A DNA stretch of 33,073 bases from a virus. Position 1 is the first letter of the stretch. The number at the start of each line of letters is the position of its first letter. This document shows, one piece after another, positions 24,928 through 32,680 of this stretch. Made by a program: the position numbers and the translations under genes. The notes under the pieces are model-generated. The model was not told where the DNA came from. It did not search any database and worked only from the letters and a program-made list of their open reading frames with translations. The stretch covers positions 1 to 33,073 of IMG/VR virus record IMGVR_UViG_3300027734_000202; one strand, given 5' to 3'.

Positions 24928-25463
24928 AGGACCCAGTAGTTGTAAATGATTTACTAAGTCCTGAAGATTATGCAAGGCTCCTAACATATTTAGACAAACC
25001 TAAAAGTTTTGGTTTTGATCCTGGGTTTAGCAGGTACTCAGTTGGAGATGGTGAACTTCCAATCTTAGCAGAATTAGCAGACAAATTAATAAGAACTGCA
25101 AGAGAAACATTTGATAGCAAAACTTTGCTTCCAACATATACATTGTTTGCACACTATGAAGGACAAGACCCTTCACCAAGTTTATACAAACACAAAGACG
25201 ACAACGCATGTACATATACTCTTGATATGTGTGTTTATCAAAATGAGCCCTGGGATTTATGGGTAGAAGACAAAAATTATTGTCTTTATCCTAATCAAGC
25301 CTTAGCATATTATGGAAATGATCAAATGCATTGGCGTGAAGAGTTTCCCAATCCAGAAAACAATCATGTTGCTATGGTATTTTTTCACTTTGCAGAACCA
25401 GATCATTGGTGGTTTAAAGAAGGACCACAATATCTCCACACTCATATTAGAAAATCAAAATGA
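24924..25463 (+). CDS. second 2OG-Fe(II) oxygenase-like protein (179 aa)
   Basis: The ATG at 24924 overlaps the previous stop (ATGA). H90-x-D92 (YKHKDDNACTYTLDM) and distal H136 (QMHWREEF), followed by NHVAMVFFHFAEPDHW, fit a divergent 2OG-Fe(II) oxygenase; R138 lies near the distal His rather than at +10. PNQALAYYGND is the usual strand before the distal His. A second hydroxylase (another proline position, or a different residue) or a sugar-acting enzyme are both possible. Confidence 0.75.
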   Translation: MKDPVVVNDLLSPEDYARLLTYLDKPKSFGFDPGFSRYSVGDGELPILAELADKLIRTARETFDSKTLLPTYTLFAHYEGQDPSPSLYKHKDDNACTYTLDMCVYQNEPWDLWVEDKNYCLYPNQALAYYGNDQMHWREEFPNPENNHVAMVFFHFAEPDHWWFKEGPQYLHTHIRKSK

Positions 25464-26416
25464 AAAAGATATTGGTTAGTATTGCAAACTATTGCGATCC
25501 AGAATTTTATTCTACAGTATTTTCATTATGGGATCAAGCAAAAAATAAAGATAGTTTATATTTTTCTATCGTTTCAGAAGACAAAAAAGAATATGATCTA
25601 TCATTTATACCAAAAGAGCAATTACTTTACAGACATTTTGATTTATCAGAGTATAGGGGTGGAGTATGTTGGGCTAGAAACTTAGCAACACAAGTTGATG
25701 TAGATTATGATTATTTTATACAGTTTGACTCTCATACACAGGCATCTTTATGGTGGGATATTCTTGCTATTAAAAGATATGAAAAGTTAAATACTAATAA
25801 TGAAAAATTTATTATTGCTTATGCTCCAGCAGATTACGAAATAAGGTCAGATGGATCAATTAATTTTAATGCAGCATCTAAGGTATCAATGTATGGTTCT
25901 TACTTTTCTGAACTAGTTCCAGGATTTAAATTTCCAGGATATAGTGTTTTAGAAATAGATAAAATTGTGCGTTCATACTGGGCAACATGCTGTTATCTTT
26001 TTGCACCCAAGCAATGGGTTGATGAAGTTGGAATAAGTGGCAAAGAATCTTTTAACACAGAAGAGTTTGCTTTGTCGCTAAGAACATATGCAAAAGACTG
26101 GAAGATATATTCTATTGGAACAAGAGATGTGTTTCACAACCAGTCTCATCGCCAGGCAAATGGTTCCATAACAAGAGAAACCTTAAGACCGTGGGCAGAT
26201 GGAAGAAAAGAATTCTATTGGAAGCATGTAGAGGAAGCAACAAATAGGCTTTCTAGCCTAATGTCTGGCAGCCTAGATGTTTCAAAAGAAAAAAGTTACA
26301 ATTTTTTTAAAGAGTCTGGAATAAGTACAAAATATACAGAGTTTATTCCAGACTATGTCTCTCATATAATTGTAGAGCCCAGACCGCTTGGCTTGCCTCC
26401 AAGACAAGATAAATAA
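25460..26416 (+). CDS. GT60-like glycosyltransferase (hydroxyproline GlcNAc-transferase family)
   Basis: ILVSIANYCDPEFYSTVFSL (residues 4-23), GGVCWARNLA (67-76) and FIQFDSHTQASLWWD (86-100) match the Pfam 'Glycosyltransferase (GlcNAc)' family, which includes Skp1 hydroxyproline GlcNAc-transferase Gnt1 (CAZy GT60). The D-S-H and W-D elements are the nucleotide-sugar/metal motifs. It overlaps the preceding oxygenase by four bases, so the two should be made together. Activity on hydroxyproline is inference from family plus neighbours. A different donor or acceptor remains possible. Confidence 0.78.
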   Translation: MKKILVSIANYCDPEFYSTVFSLWDQAKNKDSLYFSIVSEDKKEYDLSFIPKEQLLYRHFDLSEYRGGVCWARNLATQVDVDYDYFIQFDSHTQASLWWDILAIKRYEKLNTNNEKFIIAYAPADYEIRSDGSINFNAASKVSMYGSYFSELVPGFKFPGYSVLEIDKIVRSYWATCCYLFAPKQWVDEVGISGKESFNTEEFALSLRTYAKDWKIYSIGTRDVFHNQSHRQANGSITRETLRPWADGRKEFYWKHVEEATNRLSSLMSGSLDVSKEKSYNFFKESGISTKYTEFIPDYVSHIIVEPRPLGLPPRQDK

Positions 26417-26418
26417 AA

Positions 26419-26442
26419 ACCCCCCAGATTTCTCTAGGGGGT
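26419..26442. terminator. bidirectional terminator
   Basis: ACCCCC / GGGGGT stem with a 12-base loop; on the plus strand followed by TAATTTATTTTT, on the minus strand by TTTTTATTT. It sits between the converging GT60-like and lysozyme-like genes. Confidence 0.78.
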
Positions 26443-26458
26443 AATTTATTTTTATAGA

Positions 26459-27019
26459 CTACTTAGGAAATTTACTCATCCATTCCCTGGTCTTAGGCGT
26501 AATGCCTTTCCAAGAAGACCAATCGCTTCCACCATTTGTCATGTAGTAGGCGATTTCTGCATTCTTGACGGGATTAAATAATTCGGCATTAGAATTAATG
26601 TCAAACTTATCTCTACGATCAGGACCAAGGTCGTCAATCATATTGATTTGAAACATACCATAAGACGAGTCACCAGTCTTATGATTGCCATTAAAAGCCA
26701 ATGGTCGCCCATTAGACTCTTTCTTAGCAACTGCCCAAGCCACAACAAGGTCTCTACCCCTGAAGCCTACTAGTGAAAGCAGTTCCTTTAGTTCTAAATC
26801 AGTCAGAGAAACCTTATTCTCAAAACTCTCTAGTTTTTTTGCTTTAGAAACCAAAAAAACCTCTTTCGAGGCGGTTTCCAATGTCTGAGCCTGTTCCAGG
26901 CTAAGATTGTTTTTAGTATCAAGATCTGAAGAAGCACTAGCGTTAGAAGTAACCGCTATTAGTGCTACGATACTGAGTGTGCTAATGATCTCTTTGTTTC
27001 TTTCGATAAATTTAATCAT
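26459..27019 (-). CDS. secreted lytic transglycosylase / lysozyme-like protein (186 aa)
   Basis: Start at the ATG with AAGGAGG upstream (MIKFIERNKEIISTLSIVAL); an earlier in-frame extension lies across the promoter and is rejected. The N-terminus has a Lys/Arg region, a hydrophobic core and SNASAS as a likely cleavage site. The catalytic domain has E101 (AVAKKESNGRP), then SSYGMFQIN (about 118-126) as in SLT/goose-type lysozymes, and NPVKNAEIAYYM. It could be an endolysin exported by Sec or a virion enzyme. It is the only leftward gene in the tail module. Confidence 0.82.
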   Translation of the reverse strand: MIKFIERNKEIISTLSIVALIAVTSNASASSDLDTKNNLSLEQAQTLETASKEVFLVSKAKKLESFENKVSLTDLELKELLSLVGFRGRDLVVAWAVAKKESNGRPLAFNGNHKTGDSSYGMFQINMIDDLGPDRRDKFDINSNAELFNPVKNAEIAYYMTNGGSDWSSWKGITPKTREWMSKFPK

Positions 27020-27040
27020 AGTTTCCTCCTTAGAAAACAA

Positions 27041-27092
27041 TAACACCTTGGTAGGTGTTACTACTAAGTATAACATAATTTTTGGCTAAAAG
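27041..27092 (-). promoter_or_regulatory. promoter and 8-bp leader hairpin of the lysozyme-like gene
   Basis: Minus strand TTGACT, 18 bases, TATACT; the leader then contains the perfect hairpin TAACACCT-ACCA-AGGTGTTA (27041-27060) and TTGTTTTC before AAGGAGG. The hairpin plus T-rich tract could attenuate transcription or protect the mRNA. Confidence 0.6.
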
Positions 27093-27118
27093 TCAAATCT
27101 GGGTGTATAATAAACATT

Positions 27119-27655
27119 ATGCCTGTATCATCATCTAATTATCCTACTATGAAGTATCCTATTGCTTCAGATCCCGTGAATGTACACGGAGACTTTAAAG
27201 TATTGGTTGATGCTTTAAATAATATATTACCACCACTCGGAATGACTGGAGTATCTTCAGCAGTTAGAAATATATCAGGAGTTTCACTTCCTACTGGAAC
27301 TCCCGTATTTATTAATGGAAGTGTTTCTGGAGTTCCAACGGTAGCAAAATATAATCCATCTAGTGTAGGTCATAATCCAGATGTTCCAATACTCGGACTA
27401 GTTCAATCAACTATTGCAAATAATGAAAATGGAGTTGTTGTTGTTTCTGGAGTCTTGGAGATGAACACATCCTCTCTTGGTGTTTCTGGAACAAAGGTTT
27501 ATATAGATTCAAATGGAGCCCTTGTTGAAGGTCGACCATCCACTGGCCCAGCAAGATATGTTGCAGTTGTTGCAGTTCAGGGAGCAACAGGTTTAATAAT
27601 TGTTCAAACAAAAGGAAATGGCACTTGGGGCGCTCTTAAAGACGGCCTGTCGTGA
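27119..27655 (+). CDS. virion structural protein (178 aa)
   Basis: GVSLPTGTPVFINGSVSGVP, then PILGLVQSTIANNENGVVVV and SGVLE: a beta-rich pattern similar to DUF2190-like decoration proteins and fibre-associated phage proteins. Promoter TATAAT (27106-27111) seven bases before the ATG. No Cys. Precise role unknown; probably a minor capsid or tail component. Confidence 0.6.
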   Translation: MPVSSSNYPTMKYPIASDPVNVHGDFKVLVDALNNILPPLGMTGVSSAVRNISGVSLPTGTPVFINGSVSGVPTVAKYNPSSVGHNPDVPILGLVQSTIANNENGVVVVSGVLEMNTSSLGVSGTKVYIDSNGALVEGRPSTGPARYVAVVAVQGATGLIIVQTKGNGTWGALKDGLS

Positions 27656-27666
27656 TATAATAAACT

Positions 27667-28077
27667 ATGGCAACTTTAAGAGGATCCAAAACATCATACG
27701 ATATTGGTAATGCTCCACCTACAGTTATTTGGACTGTGGTTCGTGGAGATACTTCTGGATTTAAGGTTTATGTAACAGACGATGCAAAAGTCCCACTAAT
27801 TTTAAAGGGTGCTGGATCTGAATGGGATATTGCTATGAAGATTAAAAGACCTACTTCAACTCCTGGAATTATTACAGATAACGCTACAACAGTTATGTCA
27901 TTAACTCCAGTTGCAGATGAAGACGACTTGGTTGGAGAGTTTACAGTTTGGCTTACGGCAGCACAGTCAGTACAACTTCAAACAGGAGACATCTTTGACA
28001 TTCAGGTTTCAGACCCTACAAGAGTTTGGACGGTTGCTCAGGGTTCATTTAAAATTCTTGAAGATGTAACAGACTAA
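27667..28077 (+). CDS. BppU-like virion protein (136 aa)
   Basis: VIWTVVRGDTSGFKVYVTDD (residues 20-39) is the RGDT motif shared with the 18477 gene; the rest is strand-rich (GEFTVWLTAAQSVQLQTGDI). Third copy of this domain in the window. TATAAT (27656-27661) five bases before the ATG. The stop overlaps the next ATG. Confidence 0.68.
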   Translation: MATLRGSKTSYDIGNAPPTVIWTVVRGDTSGFKVYVTDDAKVPLILKGAGSEWDIAMKIKRPTSTPGIITDNATTVMSLTPVADEDDLVGEFTVWLTAAQSVQLQTGDIFDIQVSDPTRVWTVAQGSFKILEDVTD

Positions 28078-28274
28078 TGGCAACATCAGTAATACTTGAT
28101 GATCTGCAAAATAAAACAGAAGAAATATTCTTAGTAGAGTATCCTCTTTCAACAATAACAGACATTCTTCCTTTTAGAGTTAAATTTTCAGCCATTCAAA
28201 TTGTGGCTATTGGTTTGGGAAATACCCCAGGAATTCCTCTTCAAGTTATTGGATATAGCAACTATATTCTTTAA
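28077..28274 (+). CDS. small hydrophobic-rich protein (65 aa)
   Basis: MATSVILDDLQNKTEEIFLV, then TDILPFRVKFSAIQIVAIGL. The ATG overlaps the previous stop (TAATG), implying coupling. Possibly the C-terminal partner of the BppU-like protein. No family recognised. Confidence 0.6.
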   Translation: MATSVILDDLQNKTEEIFLVEYPLSTITDILPFRVKFSAIQIVAIGLGNTPGIPLQVIGYSNYIL

Positions 28275-28306
28275 TTAGATAATTAAAAGGGTGATATAAT
28301 TACCAC

Positions 28307-28753
28307 ATGGCTAAAATATCAATTCCAGCAGTTAAGAGTTTATTCCAAACTGGAGATAGACCTACTCAAGAAAACTATGAAGATTTAATCGATACCGCTT
28401 CTGCTCAAGCAACAGACTTGGGCACATATGGTAACAATGAAAACACAGTCAACGGTATTGAGAACGTAACTGTTATTGATAACTTTGATGCCACTGTATG
28501 GCGCATGGTCAAATATATTGTTTCAATATCAAAGACCTCTGCAGGGGACAATAAGTTCTATGCAACTGAATTAACAATTCTTGTTGACGGTACAAATGTA
28601 TCAGTCAGCGAGTACGGCACTATCGACAATGATGGGAATATTGGCACCATTAATGTCTCTCGCACTGGAAATACCGTGGCTTTAACAGTCACTCCAGATC
28701 CTGCGATCAAGCCAGTCACTGTACGTTACGCACGTATGGGACTTAAGGCATAA
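28307..28753 (+). CDS. short tail-fibre protein (148 aa)
   Basis: N-terminal IPAVKSLFQTGDRPTQENYE (residues 5-24) is a common fibre entry motif; the C-terminal SVSEYGTIDNDGNIGTINVS with VALTVTPD is the same domain as at the end of the 28771 gene. Such C-terminal domains are typical of phage fibre tips. Leaderless: TATAAT (28295-28300) six bases before the ATG. Confidence 0.75.
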   Translation: MAKISIPAVKSLFQTGDRPTQENYEDLIDTASAQATDLGTYGNNENTVNGIENVTVIDNFDATVWRMVKYIVSISKTSAGDNKFYATELTILVDGTNVSVSEYGTIDNDGNIGTINVSRTGNTVALTVTPDPAIKPVTVRYARMGLKA

Positions 28754-28770
28754 CTAAGGAGATATAAAAA

Positions 28771-30777
28771 ATGGCAACAGTAAATAAAGATTTTAAAATT
28801 AAGAGTGGTCTGATTGTTGAAGGTACAACAGCGACAGTTAACGGTTATGACGTTCTTACAAAGAAGCAAGGAGACCAAGATTATATTGTTGGTCTTATTG
28901 GTGGTACAGCAACTTCTGCTAACACAGCAAATACAGTTGTAAAGCGTGATGCTTCAGGCAACTTTGCTGCAGGAACAATTACAGCAAATGTAACTGGTAC
29001 AGTATCAAGTCTTTCAAACCATGATACTGGAGATCTTGAAGAAGGTACAAACCTTTACTTCACAAACCAAAGAGCACTTAATGCAACATCAGCAGCATAC
29101 GATGCAGCAGGAACTGCAGCAACAGAAGCAGGTTATGTAGCATCAGATCTTTCAGATCACATGTCAGATACATCAGCACACGGTGTAACTGGTAATGTAG
29201 TTGGAACAACTGACACACAAACATTAACAAATAAGACCATTGGAGATACACTTAACTTCACTGGCGCAGGAGCAATGACAATCAATTCTGATTCTCATAT
29301 TGTTCTTACTCCAGCAGCAGGTTCTTCTGTTAAGTGGGGTTCAGATGTTCTTGCAACAGAAAATTATGTAGACGGTGAAATTTCAACAGAAGTTACAAAT
29401 CGTAATACAGCAATTACAACTGCTCTTACAACAGCACAAGGATATGCAGATACTGCAGAAGGAAATGCTAATGACTATACAGATTCATCAATTAGCACAG
29501 AAGTTACAAATCGTAACACAGCAATTTCAAATGCAATTGGTACAGAGGTTACAAACCGTAACTCTGCTATTGCAACTGCTAAGGGTCAAGCAATTGCAGA
29601 CGCTAACGCTTACACAGATTCAGAAGTATCTGCCCTTGTAGATTCAGCACCAGCACTTCTTGACACACTTAATGAATTGGCTGCAGCAATTGCAGATAAT
29701 CCAAACTACGCAACAGACGCTGCTAACGCAGTTGCTGGAAGAGTAGCAAAGGCTGGAGATACAATGACTGGAGCCTTGACATTGTCAGGTGCACCAACAT
29801 TAAATCTACACGCAGCAACTAAGGGCTATGTAGATGGAGAAATTACATCTGCAGGTTCCGCAGCACAAGGTTATGCAGATGCAGCAGAAACTGCTGCTAA
29901 TGGATACACAGATTCAGCAATTAACACAGAAGTTTCAGATAGAAATGATGCTATTGGTTATGCAATTTCAACTGAAATTACAAACCGTAACGATGCAATC
30001 TCAACTGCTAAAGGCGAGGCAATTTCTTCTGCTAATTCATACGCCGATGGAGTAGGTACAGCAGCAAACGGTTATACAGATGGAGCAATTGGCACAGAAG
30101 TTGGAAACCGTAATAATGCAATTACAACTGCAATTTCAACAGAAGTTACAAATCGTAATAATGCTATTACTTCAGCAGTAAATGCACTGTCAACTAATGA
30201 TATTGAAGAGGGTTCAAACCTTTACTTTACAGATGCTCGTGCTAAAACTTCAGCAGCAGATCTTTTGACTGGTGCATCACTTACAAATATTACAATCACA
30301 GGAACAGGTGCAGGACTTACTATTACCGCAGAAAACGGTGTAGCAGATTCTGATACTGATGACCTTGCAGAGGGTACAACAAACAAGTACTTTACAGCAC
30401 AAAGAGCAGTAGATGCTCTTGAAGCAGTTGTTCCAAACTTTACATCAGTTGAGTTAAACTCAGTTGCTCTACAGGTTGCAGCAACAACTTCAGCACCTAC
30501 AGCAGGAATTCAAGTAGCCCATGGCTTCTTAAAAGCAGATTGGCGTTCAGCAGAATACCTTGTAAAGGTTGCCTACGGAAACCACACTGAAATTTCAAAG
30601 GTTCTTTTAACACTTGATACTTCAGATAACATTGCAATTACTGAATATGGTATTGTTGGAACCAATGGTTCAGCATCATCAATTTCAGCAGGTGTCTCAG
30701 GAGATACTGTACAACTTCAGGTAACAACTGCCAACAATAACTCAACAGTTACTGTTGTTGGAACATTGCTTAAGTAA
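28771..30777 (+). CDS. long repetitive tail-fibre protein (668 aa)
   Basis: N-terminus MATVNKDFKIKSGLIVEGTT is shared with the 30813 gene. Residues about 200-480 hold many repeats of TEVTNRNTAI-type units (coiled-coil stem), with DTLNELAAAIADNPNYATDA as also seen in the 31317 gene. The C-terminus VKVAYGNHTEISKVLLTLDT, then ITEYGIVGTNGSASSI, is the same tip domain as in the 28307 gene. AAGGAG lies nine bases upstream. Probable side or long tail fibre. Confidence 0.85.
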   Translation: MATVNKDFKIKSGLIVEGTTATVNGYDVLTKKQGDQDYIVGLIGGTATSANTANTVVKRDASGNFAAGTITANVTGTVSSLSNHDTGDLEEGTNLYFTNQRALNATSAAYDAAGTAATEAGYVASDLSDHMSDTSAHGVTGNVVGTTDTQTLTNKTIGDTLNFTGAGAMTINSDSHIVLTPAAGSSVKWGSDVLATENYVDGEISTEVTNRNTAITTALTTAQGYADTAEGNANDYTDSSISTEVTNRNTAISNAIGTEVTNRNSAIATAKGQAIADANAYTDSEVSALVDSAPALLDTLNELAAAIADNPNYATDAANAVAGRVAKAGDTMTGALTLSGAPTLNLHAATKGYVDGEITSAGSAAQGYADAAETAANGYTDSAINTEVSDRNDAIGYAISTEITNRNDAISTAKGEAISSANSYADGVGTAANGYTDGAIGTEVGNRNNAITTAISTEVTNRNNAITSAVNALSTNDIEEGSNLYFTDARAKTSAADLLTGASLTNITITGTGAGLTITAENGVADSDTDDLAEGTTNKYFTAQRAVDALEAVVPNFTSVELNSVALQVAATTSAPTAGIQVAHGFLKADWRSAEYLVKVAYGNHTEISKVLLTLDTSDNIAITEYGIVGTNGSASSISAGVSGDTVQLQVTTANNNSTVTVVGTLLK

Positions 30778-30812
30778 TAAAAAATAAAAATAGTTGGAAG
30801 AGGGAGTAGTAA

Positions 30813-31262
30813 ATGACAACAGTCGATAAAGACTTCAAAGTAAAGAATGGTCTGTCCGTAGCAAACGGCGGTACATTTGGAGGTGCAGTAACAGTAGGAG
30901 CCCCAACTCTTAATGCCCATGCAGCAACTAAGGAGTATGTTGATAATCGATCAATGGCTGTTGGCAATACTGCTCCCTCTTCACCAATTAATGGAACACA
31001 ATGGTTAGATACATCAACAAATAGAATTAATTTTCACTACAATGGTTCTTGGTATACACAGGCAACAATAGAAGATACAATTAATATTCCAGATCACATT
31101 CACGATACAGCAATTGATGGCACAGGCCTTATTGTAAGTCAGTTTGTTGATTCTGGGTTTTTTGATAGTCCAATGACAGCCAGCACAGACTCTGGTAATG
31201 CATTGGACACAGACTTTACCTCTACCAACGATGGTGGAGTAGCAATAGATAACTTCAATTAA
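30813..31262 (+). CDS. short tail-fibre protein (149 aa)
   Basis: MTTVDKDFKVKNGLSVANGG, then APTLNAHAATKEYVDN, as in the long fibre, followed by SSPINGTQWLDTSTNRINFH, then YNGSWYT (a common phage fibre segment) and an Asp-rich end (DSGNALDTDFTSTNDGGVAI). GAGGGAGT upstream. Likely a fibre or fibre tip. Confidence 0.75.
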   Translation: MTTVDKDFKVKNGLSVANGGTFGGAVTVGAPTLNAHAATKEYVDNRSMAVGNTAPSSPINGTQWLDTSTNRINFHYNGSWYTQATIEDTINIPDHIHDTAIDGTGLIVSQFVDSGFFDSPMTASTDSGNALDTDFTSTNDGGVAIDNFN

Positions 31263-31273
31263 AAAATTGATGT

Positions 31274-31310
31274 TATAATAAGATAGATATGGGCAGCCCC
31301 CATTAGGAGG
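31274..31310 (+). promoter_or_regulatory. promoter, leader hairpin and ribosome-binding site
   Basis: TATAAT (31274-31279, extended TGT), a small hairpin ATGGG-CAGCC-CCCAT (31289-31303) and TAGGAGG (31304-31310) before the ATG at 31317. Unlike most of its neighbours this gene has a proper leader. Confidence 0.6.
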
Positions 31311-31316
31311 AAGTAA

Positions 31317-32618
31317 ATGGCAGTTAGACAACAGCAACGCAGAGGTACCGCAGCACAGTGGACATCAGCAAACCCAATTCTTTCAGCAGCCGAGATTGGC
31401 TATGAAACAGATACAAATAAATTTAAGATTGGTGATGGAACCAATCGCTGGTCAACTCTAAGTTATTTTGTTGATCTTGATACAATGATTGCTGGCGCCC
31501 CAGGACTCCTAAATTCTCTTGACGAGATTGCAGCAGCAATTAACGATGATCCAGCATTCTTTACAACAATTGCTTCATCTATGTCTTCAAAAGCCCCAAT
31601 TGCTTCCCCAACATTTACAGGAACAGTCTCTGGCGTAACAAAGTCAATGGTTGGCTTAGGGTCAGTAGATAATACAGCAGATACAGCCAAGCCAGTATCT
31701 ACAGCACAGGCTACAGCAATTGCAACTGCTAAGTCTGAAGCAATTTCAACTGCTTCATCTGATGCAACTACTAAGGCTAATAATGCCAAGTCAGGTGCAG
31801 AAACAACAGCAGCAACTGCCCTTGCTTCACATGAATCAGATACAACAAATATTCACGGAATTGCAAATACTGCACTTCTAGTCACTCAATCAGACCTCTC
31901 AAGCGCTCTTGCTGGTGCGACAGTAGATCAGTCAGCACTTGCTGGTGTTGGAATTGATTGGAACCCTACAACAGAAGCATTTGACATTGATTCAACAGTG
32001 GCAACAGAGACTTATGTAGACGCAGCACAGGCTGCAGCAGAAGCAACTGCTTCAGCAGACGCTAGTTCAAAGGCTAATGCTGCACAGTCTGCAGCAGCAA
32101 CTGATGCAACAAGCAAAGCCAACGCAGCACAATCTGCAGCAACTTCAGCAGCAGCAACTGATGCTACTACAAAGGCAGCAACTGCCAAGTCAGAGGCTAT
32201 CTCAGCAGCAGCAACAGATGCTACTACAAAGGCTGACGCAGCAAAAGCCTTTGCTACAGCAGCAGATACAACATTGCGAACAGCAATTACAACTGATATT
32301 GCAACTGCTAAGTCAGAAGCAATCACTGCAGCAACAAATGCTGTAAATGCAGTAATTGCATCAGCCCCAGCAGCACTAGATACTTTGGATGAACTTGCTG
32401 CAGCACTTGGAGATGATGCTAACTACGCATCAACAATTACAACTGCTTTATCAGCAAAAGCACCTCTATCATCTCCAGCACTTACTGGAAATCCAACGGC
32501 ACCAACACAAACACTTGGTAACGACTCAACAAGAGTTGCTACAACAGCGTTTGTTAAAGCAGCAATACAAGATATTTCATCTCTAAACCTTGTGCTTGAT
32601 GGTGGGGGAGTAGAATAA
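31317..32618 (+). CDS. tail-fibre protein with Mtd_N-like head (433 aa)
   Basis: RRGTAAQWTSANPILSAAEI (residues 8-27) and TNKFKIGDGTNRWSTLSY match the Mtd N-terminal-type domain that starts many fibres. The HESDTTNIHGIANTALLVTQ segment is shared with the giant fibre; the second half is Ala/Thr-rich repetitive stem (AAATDATTKA units), and the end is SSPALTGNPTAPTQTLGNDS. Probable tail fibre; homologous recombination among these genes is likely. Confidence 0.85.
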   Translation: MAVRQQQRRGTAAQWTSANPILSAAEIGYETDTNKFKIGDGTNRWSTLSYFVDLDTMIAGAPGLLNSLDEIAAAINDDPAFFTTIASSMSSKAPIASPTFTGTVSGVTKSMVGLGSVDNTADTAKPVSTAQATAIATAKSEAISTASSDATTKANNAKSGAETTAATALASHESDTTNIHGIANTALLVTQSDLSSALAGATVDQSALAGVGIDWNPTTEAFDIDSTVATETYVDAAQAAAEATASADASSKANAAQSAAATDATSKANAAQSAATSAAATDATTKAATAKSEAISAAATDATTKADAAKAFATAADTTLRTAITTDIATAKSEAITAATNAVNAVIASAPAALDTLDELAAALGDDANYASTITTALSAKAPLSSPALTGNPTAPTQTLGNDSTRVATTAFVKAAIQDISSLNLVLDGGGVE

Positions 32619-32620
32619 AA

Positions 32621-32680
32621 ATGACTATTAAAAAAAATAAGAAAGTGTACGCAAACCGTACAGAAGGAGAAACTAAATGA
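32621..32680 (+). CDS. possible 19-aa basic peptide between fibre genes
   Basis: MTIKKNKKVYANRTEGETK, starting two bases after the previous stop and overlapping the next ATG as ATGA. Its 3' part contains the GAAGGAGA ribosome-binding site of the 32677 gene. It may be a leader peptide for coupling or chance. Confidence 0.3.
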   Translation: MTIKKNKKVYANRTEGETK

